A stretch of 64,000 bases of DNA from Sphingomonas colocasiae (GTDB lineage: Bacteria > Pseudomonadota > Alphaproteobacteria > Sphingomonadales > Sphingomonadaceae). The position numbers were made by a program, and so were the translations under genes. The notes below the pieces were generated by a model. It worked only from the letters and a program-made list of their open reading frames with translations, was not told the DNA's origin and made no database searches. The stretch covers positions 62,001 through 126,000 of the forward strand of contig NZ_JAINVV010000003.1 in the NCBI RefSeq assembly GCF_019880585.1, given 5' to 3'. This document shows positions 55,682 to 64,000 of the stretch, in pieces (within the stretch, counting starts at the first letter, position 1; every line of letters starts with the position of its first letter).

Positions 55682-56563
55682 ATGGCCAGTCTCAAGGCTC
55701 TCAAGGTCCGCATCAACTCGGTGAAGTCGACGCAGAAGATCACCAAGGCGATGAAGATGGTCGCCGCGGCGAAGCTGCGCCGTGCGCAGGAGGCTGCCGT
55801 TTCGGGCCGCCCCTATGCCGAGCGGCTGGAAGCGGTGATGGCCAGCCTCGCCTCCAAGGTGACGATCAGCGCCTCTTCGCCGAAGCTGCTCGCGGGCACC
55901 GGCAGCGATCAGGTCCACCTGATCATCGTCGCGACGTCCGAGCGCGGCCTCGCCGGCGCGTTCAACTCGAACATCGTCCGCGCTGCGCGCAAGAAGGCCG
56001 AGGAGTTGGAGCGCGCGGGCAAGACCGTGAAGTTCTACATCGCGGGCAAGAAGGGCCGCGGCGTCCTGCGCCGTTTCCATTCCAAGCAGATCATCCACGA
56101 TCAGGAAATGGGCCACATCAAGAACGTCGCCTTCGCCGACGCGCAGATCGTGGCCGAGGACGTGATCGCGCGCTACGAAGCCGGCGAGTTCGATGTGGCT
56201 CACCTGTTCTACGCCAAGTTCGTCTCGGCGCTGGTGCAGGAGCCTGTCGGCCAGCAGATCGTCCCGGTCGCGATCCCGGCCGCTGCGGCGGACGCCAGCG
56301 GCGTCAGCGCTGCGGTCGAGTATGAGCCCGACGAGGAATCGATCCTCGCGGACCTGCTGCCCCGCAACGTCGCCATCCAGATCTTCCGCGCGCTCCTCGA
56401 AAATGCCGCGTCCGAACAGGGCAGCCGCATGAACGCGATGGACAACGCCACGCGCAACGCGGGCGACATGATCAACCGCCTGTCGATCCAGTATAACCGG
56501 ACCCGCCAGGCCGCGATCACCACCGAACTCGTCGAAATCATCTCGGGCGCCGAAGCGCTCTAA
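55682..56563 (+). CDS. atpG: ATP synthase F1, gamma subunit
   Basis: 293 residues, the central rotor shaft. MASLKALKVRINSVKSTQKI and TKAMKMVAAAKLRRAQ form the N-terminal helix; the C-terminal ASEQGSRMNAMDNATRNAGD segment is conserved. GGTAGGAAGAG lies just before the ATG. Between atpA and atpD in the normal order. Confidence 0.97.
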   Translation: MASLKALKVRINSVKSTQKITKAMKMVAAAKLRRAQEAAVSGRPYAERLEAVMASLASKVTISASSPKLLAGTGSDQVHLIIVATSERGLAGAFNSNIVRAARKKAEELERAGKTVKFYIAGKKGRGVLRRFHSKQIIHDQEMGHIKNVAFADAQIVAEDVIARYEAGEFDVAHLFYAKFVSALVQEPVGQQIVPVAIPAAAADASGVSAAVEYEPDEESILADLLPRNVAIQIFRALLENAASEQGSRMNAMDNATRNAGDMINRLSIQYNRTRQAAITTELVEIISGAEAL

Positions 56564-58114
<1,551 letters not shown>

Positions 58115-58153
58115 TTTGAATATGCTCCCGTTCGCCTCACGGCGACGGGGGCT

Positions 58154-58213
58154 GGTGAGGGTCTTCTTCCGCTTCCAGGCACCGAACTGCCCAGGCGGAA
58201 GAAGCCCCTCACC
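58154..58213 (+). other. Large hairpin between atpD and atpC
   Basis: Arms GGTGAGGGTCTTCTTCCGC (58154-58172) and GCGGAAGAAGCCCCTCACC (58195-58213) pair at 18 of 19 positions around a 22-nt loop. No T-run follows. It lies inside an operon, so it is more likely an RNA-stability or attenuation element than a full terminator. Confidence 0.75.
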
Positions 58214-58257
58214 CATATCGCAAGCGCGCATGCGCGAGCGGATTTAAGGAAAGAGCA

Positions 58258-58518
58258 ATGGCCACCCTCCATTTCGAACTCGTCACTCCCGAAAAGCTCG
58301 TCCGCTCGGAAGAGGTTCACATGGTGGTCGTTCCCGGCACCGAAGGCGAATTCGGTGTGCTGGCGGGGCATGCCCCCTTCATGTCGACGGTGCGTGACGG
58401 CGATCTCGCCATCTATCGCAGCGAAACGGGCGAGCCCGAACGCATTCGCATCGAAGGCGGATTCGCCGAAGTGAATGAAAAGGGCCTGACCGTCCTCGCC
58501 GAAAAGGCGGAAGGCTGA
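58258..58518 (+). CDS. atpC: ATP synthase F1, epsilon subunit (short form)
   Basis: 86 residues, only the N-terminal beta-sandwich: [20 protein letters not shown] and [20 protein letters not shown]. The C-terminal two-helix domain that can inhibit ATP hydrolysis in E. coli epsilon is absent. AAGGAAAGAGCA precedes the ATG. Last gene of atpHAGDC; a hairpin follows. Confidence 0.94.
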   Translation: MATLHFELVTPEKLVRSEEVHMVVVPGTEGEFGVLAGHAPFMSTVRDGDLAIYRSETGEPERIRIEGGFAEVNEKGLTVLAEKAEG

Positions 58519-58548
58519 ACCTTCCCCTTCAGCCCTGGAACATGCCGC

Positions 58549-58567
58549 GATCCGCTAAAAGCGGATC
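58549..58567. terminator. Terminator hairpin after the atp operon
   Basis: Perfect 8-bp stem GATCCGCT / AGCGGATC with an AAA loop, flanked by CATG on both sides, followed on the plus strand within 15 nt by CTTTTGTTTT. It lies between convergent atpC and the DUF6265 gene. Confidence 0.75.
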
Positions 58568-58651
58568 ACATGCTCCAGGCTTTTGTTTTGGCAAGACTTT
58601 CGAGTCGTTCGGTGATTCCATCGAACTGCAAATCGCTCCTGGGCTGGAACA

Positions 58652-59098
58652 TCACTCACCCATTGGCCGATAGGTCCATGCCTTGGCGTTCGCGCCATCG
58701 GCACCCGATATCTCCGCCTTGAGCAGCCTGCCCTCGCGCCAGTAGCGGATCCGTTTCGGATAGTCGTGCGCGGCGTTCTCGAAGCTGATCGACAAGGCAT
58801 CCTGCCGCGTCATCCGGAAGACCGTCGGCGCCTTGCCGAGCGGCGACGCGAAATAGGCGAGCCTGCCGTCGCGATCGGGTGCGATCCGCGCGAATTCCCA
58901 GCTTTCAAGCCTGGCCCCGGTGCCGGATCGGCTCGATCCCATCTGCATCCCGCCGCGCGCAGCGGTCCAGTATTCCTCGGCCCATCGGTCGTCTTTCCGC
59001 TCGATCCAGGCGCCTGCCATCCAGTTCGGCGCGGGTGGCGCCGGCACATCCGCCGCGACCAACAGCACGGCCGCCGTCATCAATCCGAAATATTGCAT
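58652..59098 (-). CDS. DUF6265 family secreted protein
   Basis: 148 residues. A signal peptide (MQYFGLMTAAVLLVAADVPA) is followed by the DUF6265 pattern: NWMAGAWIERKDDRWAEEYW, RGGMQMGSSRSG and a late YPKRIRYWREGRLLKAEISG. Probably a lipocalin-like beta-barrel; function unknown. It is divergent from the AraC-type gene with an 81-bp gap. Confidence 0.8.
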   Translation of the reverse strand: MQYFGLMTAAVLLVAADVPAPPAPNWMAGAWIERKDDRWAEEYWTAARGGMQMGSSRSGTGARLESWEFARIAPDRDGRLAYFASPLGKAPTVFRMTRQDALSISFENAAHDYPKRIRYWREGRLLKAEISGADGANAKAWTYRPMGE

Positions 59099-59179
59099 GG
59101 CTCCCCCTCCTGTCGCTCAACATTTGATAACCTGACGCGGGCATCATGGCTTGAACGAAGACGACAGGCGAGAGCGCGC

Positions 59180-59899
59180 GTGGACTATCGCGAAATACCG
59201 CTGCCCGATGCGCTGGATGGACTGGTCAAGACCGTCTGGACGATGGAAGCCGCCGGCAAGGCCGGGGAATGGATTTCCCAGGAAGCCACGCCGGACGGCT
59301 GCGTCGAGATCATTCGCCGCCTCTCCGGACGCTCGCGCTGGCGGAGCGACCAGCCCGAACTGTTCGTGGCGGGTGTCATCGAGATGCCAACGACATTGAC
59401 GATGAGCGGCGATGCCCGCTTCGTCGGCATCCGGCTCTGGCCCTGGGCATGGAACCTGCTGGGGTCTCCATCGACGCCGCAATTCCTGAACGACTGGTTC
59501 GCGGCCCCGCCGGAATCGCTGGCGTCGCTGCTTCTCGCCGATCCCGACCGCGTCGTTGCCGCACTGAGTGAAGCGATGGCCGGTTTCTCGATTCCGCCGA
59601 TCGCGCCGGCGATCCTGCGATCGCGCAACGTCGCGGAGGTTTCGATCCGCAGCGGCCTTTCCTATCGCCAGATCCAGCGCTGGTTCGCATCCGAGATCGG
59701 GATGCCGCCGCGCCGCTACGTCAAACTGCTCCGGTTTCAGCGCGCCTTTGTCGACGTGCAATCGAGTTCCGCCCGGCTCACGGAACAGGCGGCCCAGCGT
59801 GGCTATGCCGATCAGGCGCATATGGCGCGCGATTTTCGCGAACTGGCCGGCGATACCGCGCACGCCGTCCGTGCGCGGGGGCGCGGACCCTTCATCTGA
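59180..59899 (+). CDS. AraC-family regulator with DUF6597 N-terminal domain
   Basis: 239 residues from GTG 59180, with AGGCGAGAG upstream. The N-terminal part (PLPDALDGLVKTVWTMEA, TPDGCVEIIRRLSG) matches the DUF6597 sensor-like domain. The C-terminal AraC DNA-binding domain spans about 145-235: RSGLSYRQIQRWFASEIGMP and LTEQAAQRGYADQAHMARDF. The ligand is unknown. The adjacent DUF6265 gene is a possible target. Confidence 0.87.
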   Translation: MDYREIPLPDALDGLVKTVWTMEAAGKAGEWISQEATPDGCVEIIRRLSGRSRWRSDQPELFVAGVIEMPTTLTMSGDARFVGIRLWPWAWNLLGSPSTPQFLNDWFAAPPESLASLLLADPDRVVAALSEAMAGFSIPPIAPAILRSRNVAEVSIRSGLSYRQIQRWFASEIGMPPRRYVKLLRFQRAFVDVQSSSARLTEQAAQRGYADQAHMARDFRELAGDTAHAVRARGRGPFI

Positions 59900-59993
59900 A
59901 ACGGGGTGGAATTAGGTAATTGTCAAAGTTTCCACTCTATTCACCTTTTCCCGATACCAGTTCGGGGATCGGACAGAGGAATGGCAGCGTAGC

Positions 59994-61526
59994 ATGAGCG
60001 CTTTCGGAAAACGGGGTGGAATTGGCGGAACACCGTCAGGAAGTCGCCCATCCTTCGGAGTCGCGAAACCGATGCAGGGGTCTCCCACGCAGCGGCGCGC
60101 GCCCGACGAGCAAGAGGGCGGCAACCAGTTTCCGCCGCTCGACACCCTGCCCCTGCCCGGAGACGCCGAGGACAGCACGCAGCCGGCAGCGATCACCGAC
60201 GCGATGAAGCGGCTCGAAAGCCGCGTCAACGAAGTCCACGACAATGTCAGCCGGGTCGAAGGTTTCGAAGCCTCGATCCACAAGATCAAGGAACAGGTGC
60301 TGCCGCGCCTGCTCGAACGCGTCGATCCCGAAGCCGCCGCCACGCTCAACAAGGACGAACTGGCCGAGGAATTCCGCCCGATCATCGGCGAGGTCCTCGC
60401 CGAGCTGAAGCTGACGCTCAACCGGCGCGAACAGTTCGCGCTGGAAAAGGTGCTGGTCGACGAACTGCTGGGCCTCGGCCCACTCGAAGAGCTGCTGTCC
60501 GATCCGGCCATCTCCGATATCATGGTGAACGGCCCCGAGCAGACCTATATCGAGCGCAAGGGCAAGCTGGAGCTCGCCAATATCCGCTTCCGCGACGAGG
60601 AACATCTGCTCCAGATCGCGCAGCGCATCGTCAACCAGGTCGGCCGCCGCGTCGACCAGACGACGCCGCTTGCCGACGCCCGCCTGAAGGACGGCAGCCG
60701 CGTCAACGTGATCGTGCCGCCGCTCAGCCTGCGCGGCACCGCGATCTCGATTCGTAAATTCTCCGACAAGCCGATCACGCTCGACATGATGGCGGGCTTC
60801 GGTTCGATGTCGCAAAAGATGGCGACCGCGCTCAAGGTCGCCGGCGCCAGCCGCTTCAACATCGTCATCTCGGGCGGTACCGGCTCGGGCAAGACGACGA
60901 TGCTCAACGCCCTGTCGAAGATGATCGATCCGGGCGAACGCGTGCTGACGATCGAGGACGCGGCCGAGCTTCGCTTGCAGCAACCGCACTGGCTGCCGCT
61001 CGAAACCCGCCCCGCGAACCTTGAGGGCCAGGGCCAGATCAGCATCCGCGATCTCGTCATCAACGCGCTGCGTATGCGTCCGGATCGCATCATCCTGGGC
61101 GAAATTCGTGGCGCCGAATGTTTCGACATGCTCGCCGCCATGAACACGGGTCACGACGGATCCATGTGTACGCTCCACTCCAACAGCCCGCGCGAGGCGC
61201 TGGCGCGTATGGAGAACATGGTGATGATGTCCGACATCAAGGTGCCGAAGGAAGCGATCTCGCGCCAGATCGCCGATTCGGTCGACCTGATCGTACAGGT
61301 GAAGCGCCTTCGCGACGGTTCGCGCCGTACGACCAACATCACCGAGGTGATCGGCATGGAAGGCGACGTGATCGTTACCCAGGAGCTCTTCAAGTTCGAA
61401 TATCTGGACGAGAGCGCCGATGGCAAGATCATCGGCGAATATCGCCCGATGGGCCTGCGTCCCTATACGCTGGAGAAAGCCAAGCAATATGGCTTCGACC
61501 AGGCGTTCCTTGAGGCGTGCCTGTAA
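59994..61526 (+). CDS. cpaF: CpaF/TadA-family secretion ATPase
   Basis: 510 residues. An N-terminal disordered region (about 1-60) precedes the N-domain and RecA-like motor of the CpaF family. The Walker A is SGGTGSGKTTMLNAL (Lys about 300). The Asp box is in LTIEDAAELRLQQPHWLPLE, Walker B is PDRIILGEIRGAECFDML, and the His box GHDGSMCTLHSNSPREAL. In Flp/Tad systems it drives pilus assembly at the inner membrane. No other tad/cpa gene is in the window, so its partners are elsewhere. Confidence 0.93.
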   Translation: MSAFGKRGGIGGTPSGSRPSFGVAKPMQGSPTQRRAPDEQEGGNQFPPLDTLPLPGDAEDSTQPAAITDAMKRLESRVNEVHDNVSRVEGFEASIHKIKEQVLPRLLERVDPEAAATLNKDELAEEFRPIIGEVLAELKLTLNRREQFALEKVLVDELLGLGPLEELLSDPAISDIMVNGPEQTYIERKGKLELANIRFRDEEHLLQIAQRIVNQVGRRVDQTTPLADARLKDGSRVNVIVPPLSLRGTAISIRKFSDKPITLDMMAGFGSMSQKMATALKVAGASRFNIVISGGTGSGKTTMLNALSKMIDPGERVLTIEDAAELRLQQPHWLPLETRPANLEGQGQISIRDLVINALRMRPDRIILGEIRGAECFDMLAAMNTGHDGSMCTLHSNSPREALARMENMVMMSDIKVPKEAISRQIADSVDLIVQVKRLRDGSRRTTNITEVIGMEGDVIVTQELFKFEYLDESADGKIIGEYRPMGLRPYTLEKAKQYGFDQAFLEACL

Positions 61527-61537
61527 CGATGCGCCAT

Positions 61538-61559
61538 CATTCCGGCTTTCGCCGGAATG
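61538..61559. terminator. REP-like palindrome after cpaF
   Basis: Perfect 9-bp stem CATTCCGGC / GCCGGAATG around TTTC. It lies between convergent cpaF and the phytase gene, so it can act at the 3' end of both. The core matches the palindromes between fabD and fabG. Confidence 0.6.
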
Positions 61560-61565
61560 CACGAC

Positions 61566-62612
61566 CTAAAGGCCCAAGGCCTTCTTGACGTCATCCCAGG
61601 CGACCAGCTTGAAATTCTGGGCGCCGGCGTCGTTGAAACCGTCCTGCGCGATGAACAGTCCGCCCGGATAGGCAGGGCCGAAATCCCCCGTCACCAGATC
61701 GATCCCGTCGGTTTCCTCGGTCGCGCCGACGATGCCCGCCGCGATCCGGAAGCGGCCCACATAGCTGTCATCCTCCAGGCTATAGAGCGTATAGGCGTTG
61801 TCACCCTGGCTGGAGACGATGACATAGCCGCCGCGCTCTCCGACCGGTGCGATGGCAACCCCCTCCGCATCAGCCACAAGATGCCTGCCATCGGCCGGCG
61901 CGACCTTCACCGGCGTCCTGGAACCGCCCGCGGCCGCCTCGAACCGCCACAGGCCGACATCCTCTTCGGCGACATACAGGCGGTCGCTCCGCTCATCGAC
62001 CGCACAGCCTTCGGATTGGGTGCCCAGTTTCATCGTTCGTACGATCTTTCCGGAAACTCCGCCGCCGGAAATGTCGAGCGCCACCTGGTTGATCGTGCCG
62101 TCCTTCACCACCATGAAAGCGTCGAGCGCATTGCCGCGCCGCGAAAGGCATATGCCATAGGCTTCACCGTTCCCTGCCGCGACGGAGCCCAGCGTCGCCA
62201 GTTTCGCCGTGGCCGGATCGAGCCGAAACACGACCAGCCTGGCATTGGCGATATCGTTGCGATCGCTCGCCACAACGATGATGCCGGCAGCCCCCATGTC
62301 GCGCAGATCGACATTGTTCACCCGGCCCGCATCGTTGAAGTCGCGCACCTTGCCATCCAGGCCGTAGACGTAGAGCCCGGCCTTTTTATCGGTGCCGACG
62401 ATCAGGCTGGCGGCCGGGTCGGCGGCATTCCGCCAGATCGCGGGATCATCCGCCGCGTCGGCATTGGCGGTGCCGACCGGAACGGTTTCGCCGCGCGCCT
62501 GAAGCGTCGCCGCCGGCGCCGCACGCGCGATACGGACCGCCACCGGTTCCTCGGCGGTTGCGCAGGCCGTGGCCAGCAGGGCCAGAGCGGGAACGAATTT
62601 ACGGATCGTCAT
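61566..62612 (-). CDS. Beta-propeller phytase (3-phytase), lipoprotein
   Basis: 348 residues from ATG 62612. The signal peptide MTIRKFVPALALLATAC looks like a lipoprotein signal (Cys17). Beta-propeller phytase landmarks are ADAADDPAIWRNAADPAASL, GTDKKAGLYVYGLDGK and YVAEEDVGLWRFEA. The family releases phosphate from phytate with calcium. GGGGAAAATG lies upstream. It starts 1 nt after the phosphatase stop, so the two are coupled; a longer frame to 62660 would overlap that gene and lacks a signal peptide. Confidence 0.92.
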   Translation of the reverse strand: MTIRKFVPALALLATACATAEEPVAVRIARAAPAATLQARGETVPVGTANADAADDPAIWRNAADPAASLIVGTDKKAGLYVYGLDGKVRDFNDAGRVNNVDLRDMGAAGIIVVASDRNDIANARLVVFRLDPATAKLATLGSVAAGNGEAYGICLSRRGNALDAFMVVKDGTINQVALDISGGGVSGKIVRTMKLGTQSEGCAVDERSDRLYVAEEDVGLWRFEAAAGGSRTPVKVAPADGRHLVADAEGVAIAPVGERGGYVIVSSQGDNAYTLYSLEDDSYVGRFRIAAGIVGATEETDGIDLVTGDFGPAYPGGLFIAQDGFNDAGAQNFKLVAWDDVKKALGL

Positions 62613-62613
62613 T

Positions 62614-64000
62614 TCATTTTCCCCGCGCGCTGCAAGCACCGCCATCCGGCCCCGTTCCACCCGCGCATGTCCTGGCCGGGCCGATCCCCTCGATATCCGT
62701 CAATGTCTTGCCGCCATCCGCCCGCCGTACAAGATCGAAGCCGTCATAAAGCCCGCCCGAAGTGGTGTAGGTGCGGAATTTCAGCCGATGAGGTTCGACA
62801 TCGACCACCTGGTAAAGTTCGGTATCCTCGGCGACCCGGTCGGGCTGGCTGCGCGCGCGATCGTTCAGCGCATACATTTTCTGCCCGGTCACCGAGACCA
62901 GATAGACCGGCCCCTGCGCCCTGCCTTGGGCACGCCGCGTTCGCCCGGCATCGCGACCGTCCTCCGCGGTCAGGCGACTGTAGCAATGGTCATGGCCCTG
63001 CAGCACCAGATCCACGTCATGCCTGTCGAAAACCGGTTTCCACGCGCTTTTGAGTTCGGCCGTGTCGTCTGGGCGCGCGCAGGTGAAGATCGGCTGATGG
63101 AAGATCACGACATTCCAGTTCGCCTTACTGGTGGAGAGGGCCTTGTCCAGCCAGTCAGCCTGCGCCCTGGCCGTTCCGAAATCGATCGCGGATGTGCCGT
63201 CCATCACGATGAAGCGAACACCCTGATAATCGACATGATAGGTCGTCGCCGCGGCTGCGGGGCTGCCATTGCCGGGCAAGGCGAAGCCCGCCGTCCAGTG
63301 CGGACCCAAATGCCTGGTCTCTCCGCCATCGGCAGCGACCGCATCGACATATTCATGGTTTCCGGTGGCCGGCAGCTGCGGCACGATGCTGAAATTATAG
63401 CCGCCGGCCTGCGTCCATTCGCCCCATTCGTCATCATGGACGAGATCGTCGCGTTGCGCGACAAGATCGCCGGCATGGACGACGAGCGCCGGCGTCGCGG
63501 TGGCATGGAAGGCCTGACGGATAACGCGCGAGGCGATGGGCAGGATGCCATTCTGGGTATCGCCGAAATAGAGGAAGCGGAACGGGCGCGGGTCGCGCGC
63601 GGCGGTCCGGAATTGCAGCCATTCGCTCCATCCCGCCGATCCCCTCACCCGATAGACATAGGGCGTATCGGGCGTCAGGCCGGAAAATCGCACCTGATGA
63701 TAGATCGCCCGTCCATTCTCGGTCGAGATCGGAATGCTCGTTCCCTGGACGGGCCTTGCCTTCACCGCGAGGCTGGGGCCGTCGATCGCCGGCGCGATCT
63801 CCGCCTCCGCCATCGGCTGATCGGTATCGGTGCGGAATGCGACGGCCATCTCGATCGCCGCATCCGCGCCCGTGCTCAGCACGATCCGGTCCGCCAGATT
63901 GCGTGCCGCATATGGGCGGCCCGGCGAATGCGGCACGGCGGGCTTGTCCGGTTGCGCAACCGCCGGAAAGGCGATCGCGCAGCCGGCCAGGACGGCTCCG
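62614..64000 (-). CDS. Purple-acid-phosphatase-like metallophosphoesterase (5' partial)
   Basis: At least 460 residues; the frame stays open to the right edge and reads through a signal-peptide-like segment (VLAGCAIAFPAVAQ), so the start lies outside. An N-terminal fibronectin-like domain (about RIVLSTGADAAIEMAVAF) is followed by the calcineurin-like core: FLYFGDTQNGI, VHAGDLVAQRDD, ATGNHEYVDA, VIFHQPIFTC and LQGHDHCYSRL, which hold the metal ligands. It probably removes phosphate from organic esters in the periplasm, alongside the phytase encoded next. Confidence 0.9.
   Translation of the reverse strand, partial: GAVLAGCAIAFPAVAQPDKPAVPHSPGRPYAARNLADRIVLSTGADAAIEMAVAFRTDTDQPMAEAEIAPAIDGPSLAVKARPVQGTSIPISTENGRAIYHQVRFSGLTPDTPYVYRVRGSAGWSEWLQFRTAARDPRPFRFLYFGDTQNGILPIASRVIRQAFHATATPALVVHAGDLVAQRDDLVHDDEWGEWTQAGGYNFSIVPQLPATGNHEYVDAVAADGGETRHLGPHWTAGFALPGNGSPAAAATTYHVDYQGVRFIVMDGTSAIDFGTARAQADWLDKALSTSKANWNVVIFHQPIFTCARPDDTAELKSAWKPVFDRHDVDLVLQGHDHCYSRLTAEDGRDAGRTRRAQGRAQGPVYLVSVTGQKMYALNDRARSQPDRVAEDTELYQVVDVEPHRLKFRTYTTSGGLYDGFDLVRRADGGKTLTDIEGIGPARTCAGGTGPDGGACSARGK

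Noticed and set aside
60036-61562. A 508-codon open frame opposite cpaF
   Set aside because: cpaF has complete Walker motifs; the antisense frame has no family features.

Overview
The window is about 64 kb of GC-rich bacterial chromosome, densely coding on both strands. Gene content and protein style point to an alphaproteobacterium of the order Sphingomonadales, probably Sphingomonas or a close relative. Supporting signs are NodT-type outer-membrane lipoproteins, TonB-dependent receptors, an acpP-fabF-mltG block, an atpHAGDC operon with an Ala/Pro/Lys-rich AtpD N-terminus and a very short epsilon subunit, and REP-like intergenic palindromes. I see no prophage, insertion sequence, integrase or CRISPR array. 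One tRNA gene, tRNA-Leu(UAA), is present.

Layout. 1-3.9 kb: end of a Na+/H+ antiporter, a secreted alpha/beta hydrolase and a gamma-glutamyltransferase. 3.9-10.4 kb: an RND multidrug efflux operon (adaptor, pump, outer-membrane factor) transcribed leftward from a divergent TetR gene, with a 16-bp palindromic operator in the shared promoter. 10.4-16.8 kb: a hybrid sensor kinase with two near-duplicate PAS domains, an M17 aminopeptidase, an overlapping MarR / NlpC-P60 / argC cluster and a small membrane protein. 16.8-21.3 kb: fatty-acid synthesis genes fabD, fabG, acpP and fabF, followed by mltG. 21.4-26.3 kb: a translationally coupled NodT-MacA-MacB-type ABC export operon. 26.6-28.9 kb: ihfB, a cluster of tandem 16-bp repeats, and a YadG/YadH-like ABC exporter.

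28.9-38.3 kb: the most distinctive region, a co-directional carbohydrate locus. It holds a LacI repressor, a GH65 phosphorylase, beta-phosphoglucomutase, an MFS transporter, a TonB-dependent receptor and a Tat-exported sulfatase that resembles heparan N-sulfatase (sulfamidase). Two LacI-type operators lie just upstream of the phosphorylase. The likely pathway is outer-membrane uptake, periplasmic desulfation, MFS import, phosphorolysis and conversion to glucose-6-phosphate.

38.4-53.4 kb: an HSL-type esterase, tRNA-Leu, a small ribbon-helix-helix protein, an orphan family-5 solute-binding lipoprotein, a DUF4112 protein, nadA-nadC, an MBL-fold hydrolase, a BlaI / BlaR1-like M56 protease / secreted protein operon with twin BlaI-type operators, priA with DUF1289, a HEXXH protein, ada and a dienelactone hydrolase. 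53.6-58.5 kb: F1 ATP synthase atpHAGDC, with a large hairpin between atpD and atpC. 58.6-64 kb: a DUF6265 protein divergent from an AraC-type regulator, cpaF, and a leftward phytase / purple-acid-phosphatase pair cut by the window end.

All functions are inferred from reading the sequence and remembered family features; no searches were run. Where a start codon differs from the longest possible frame, the reason (Shine-Dalgarno match, signal peptide, stop-start overlap or family N-terminus) is given in the entry.
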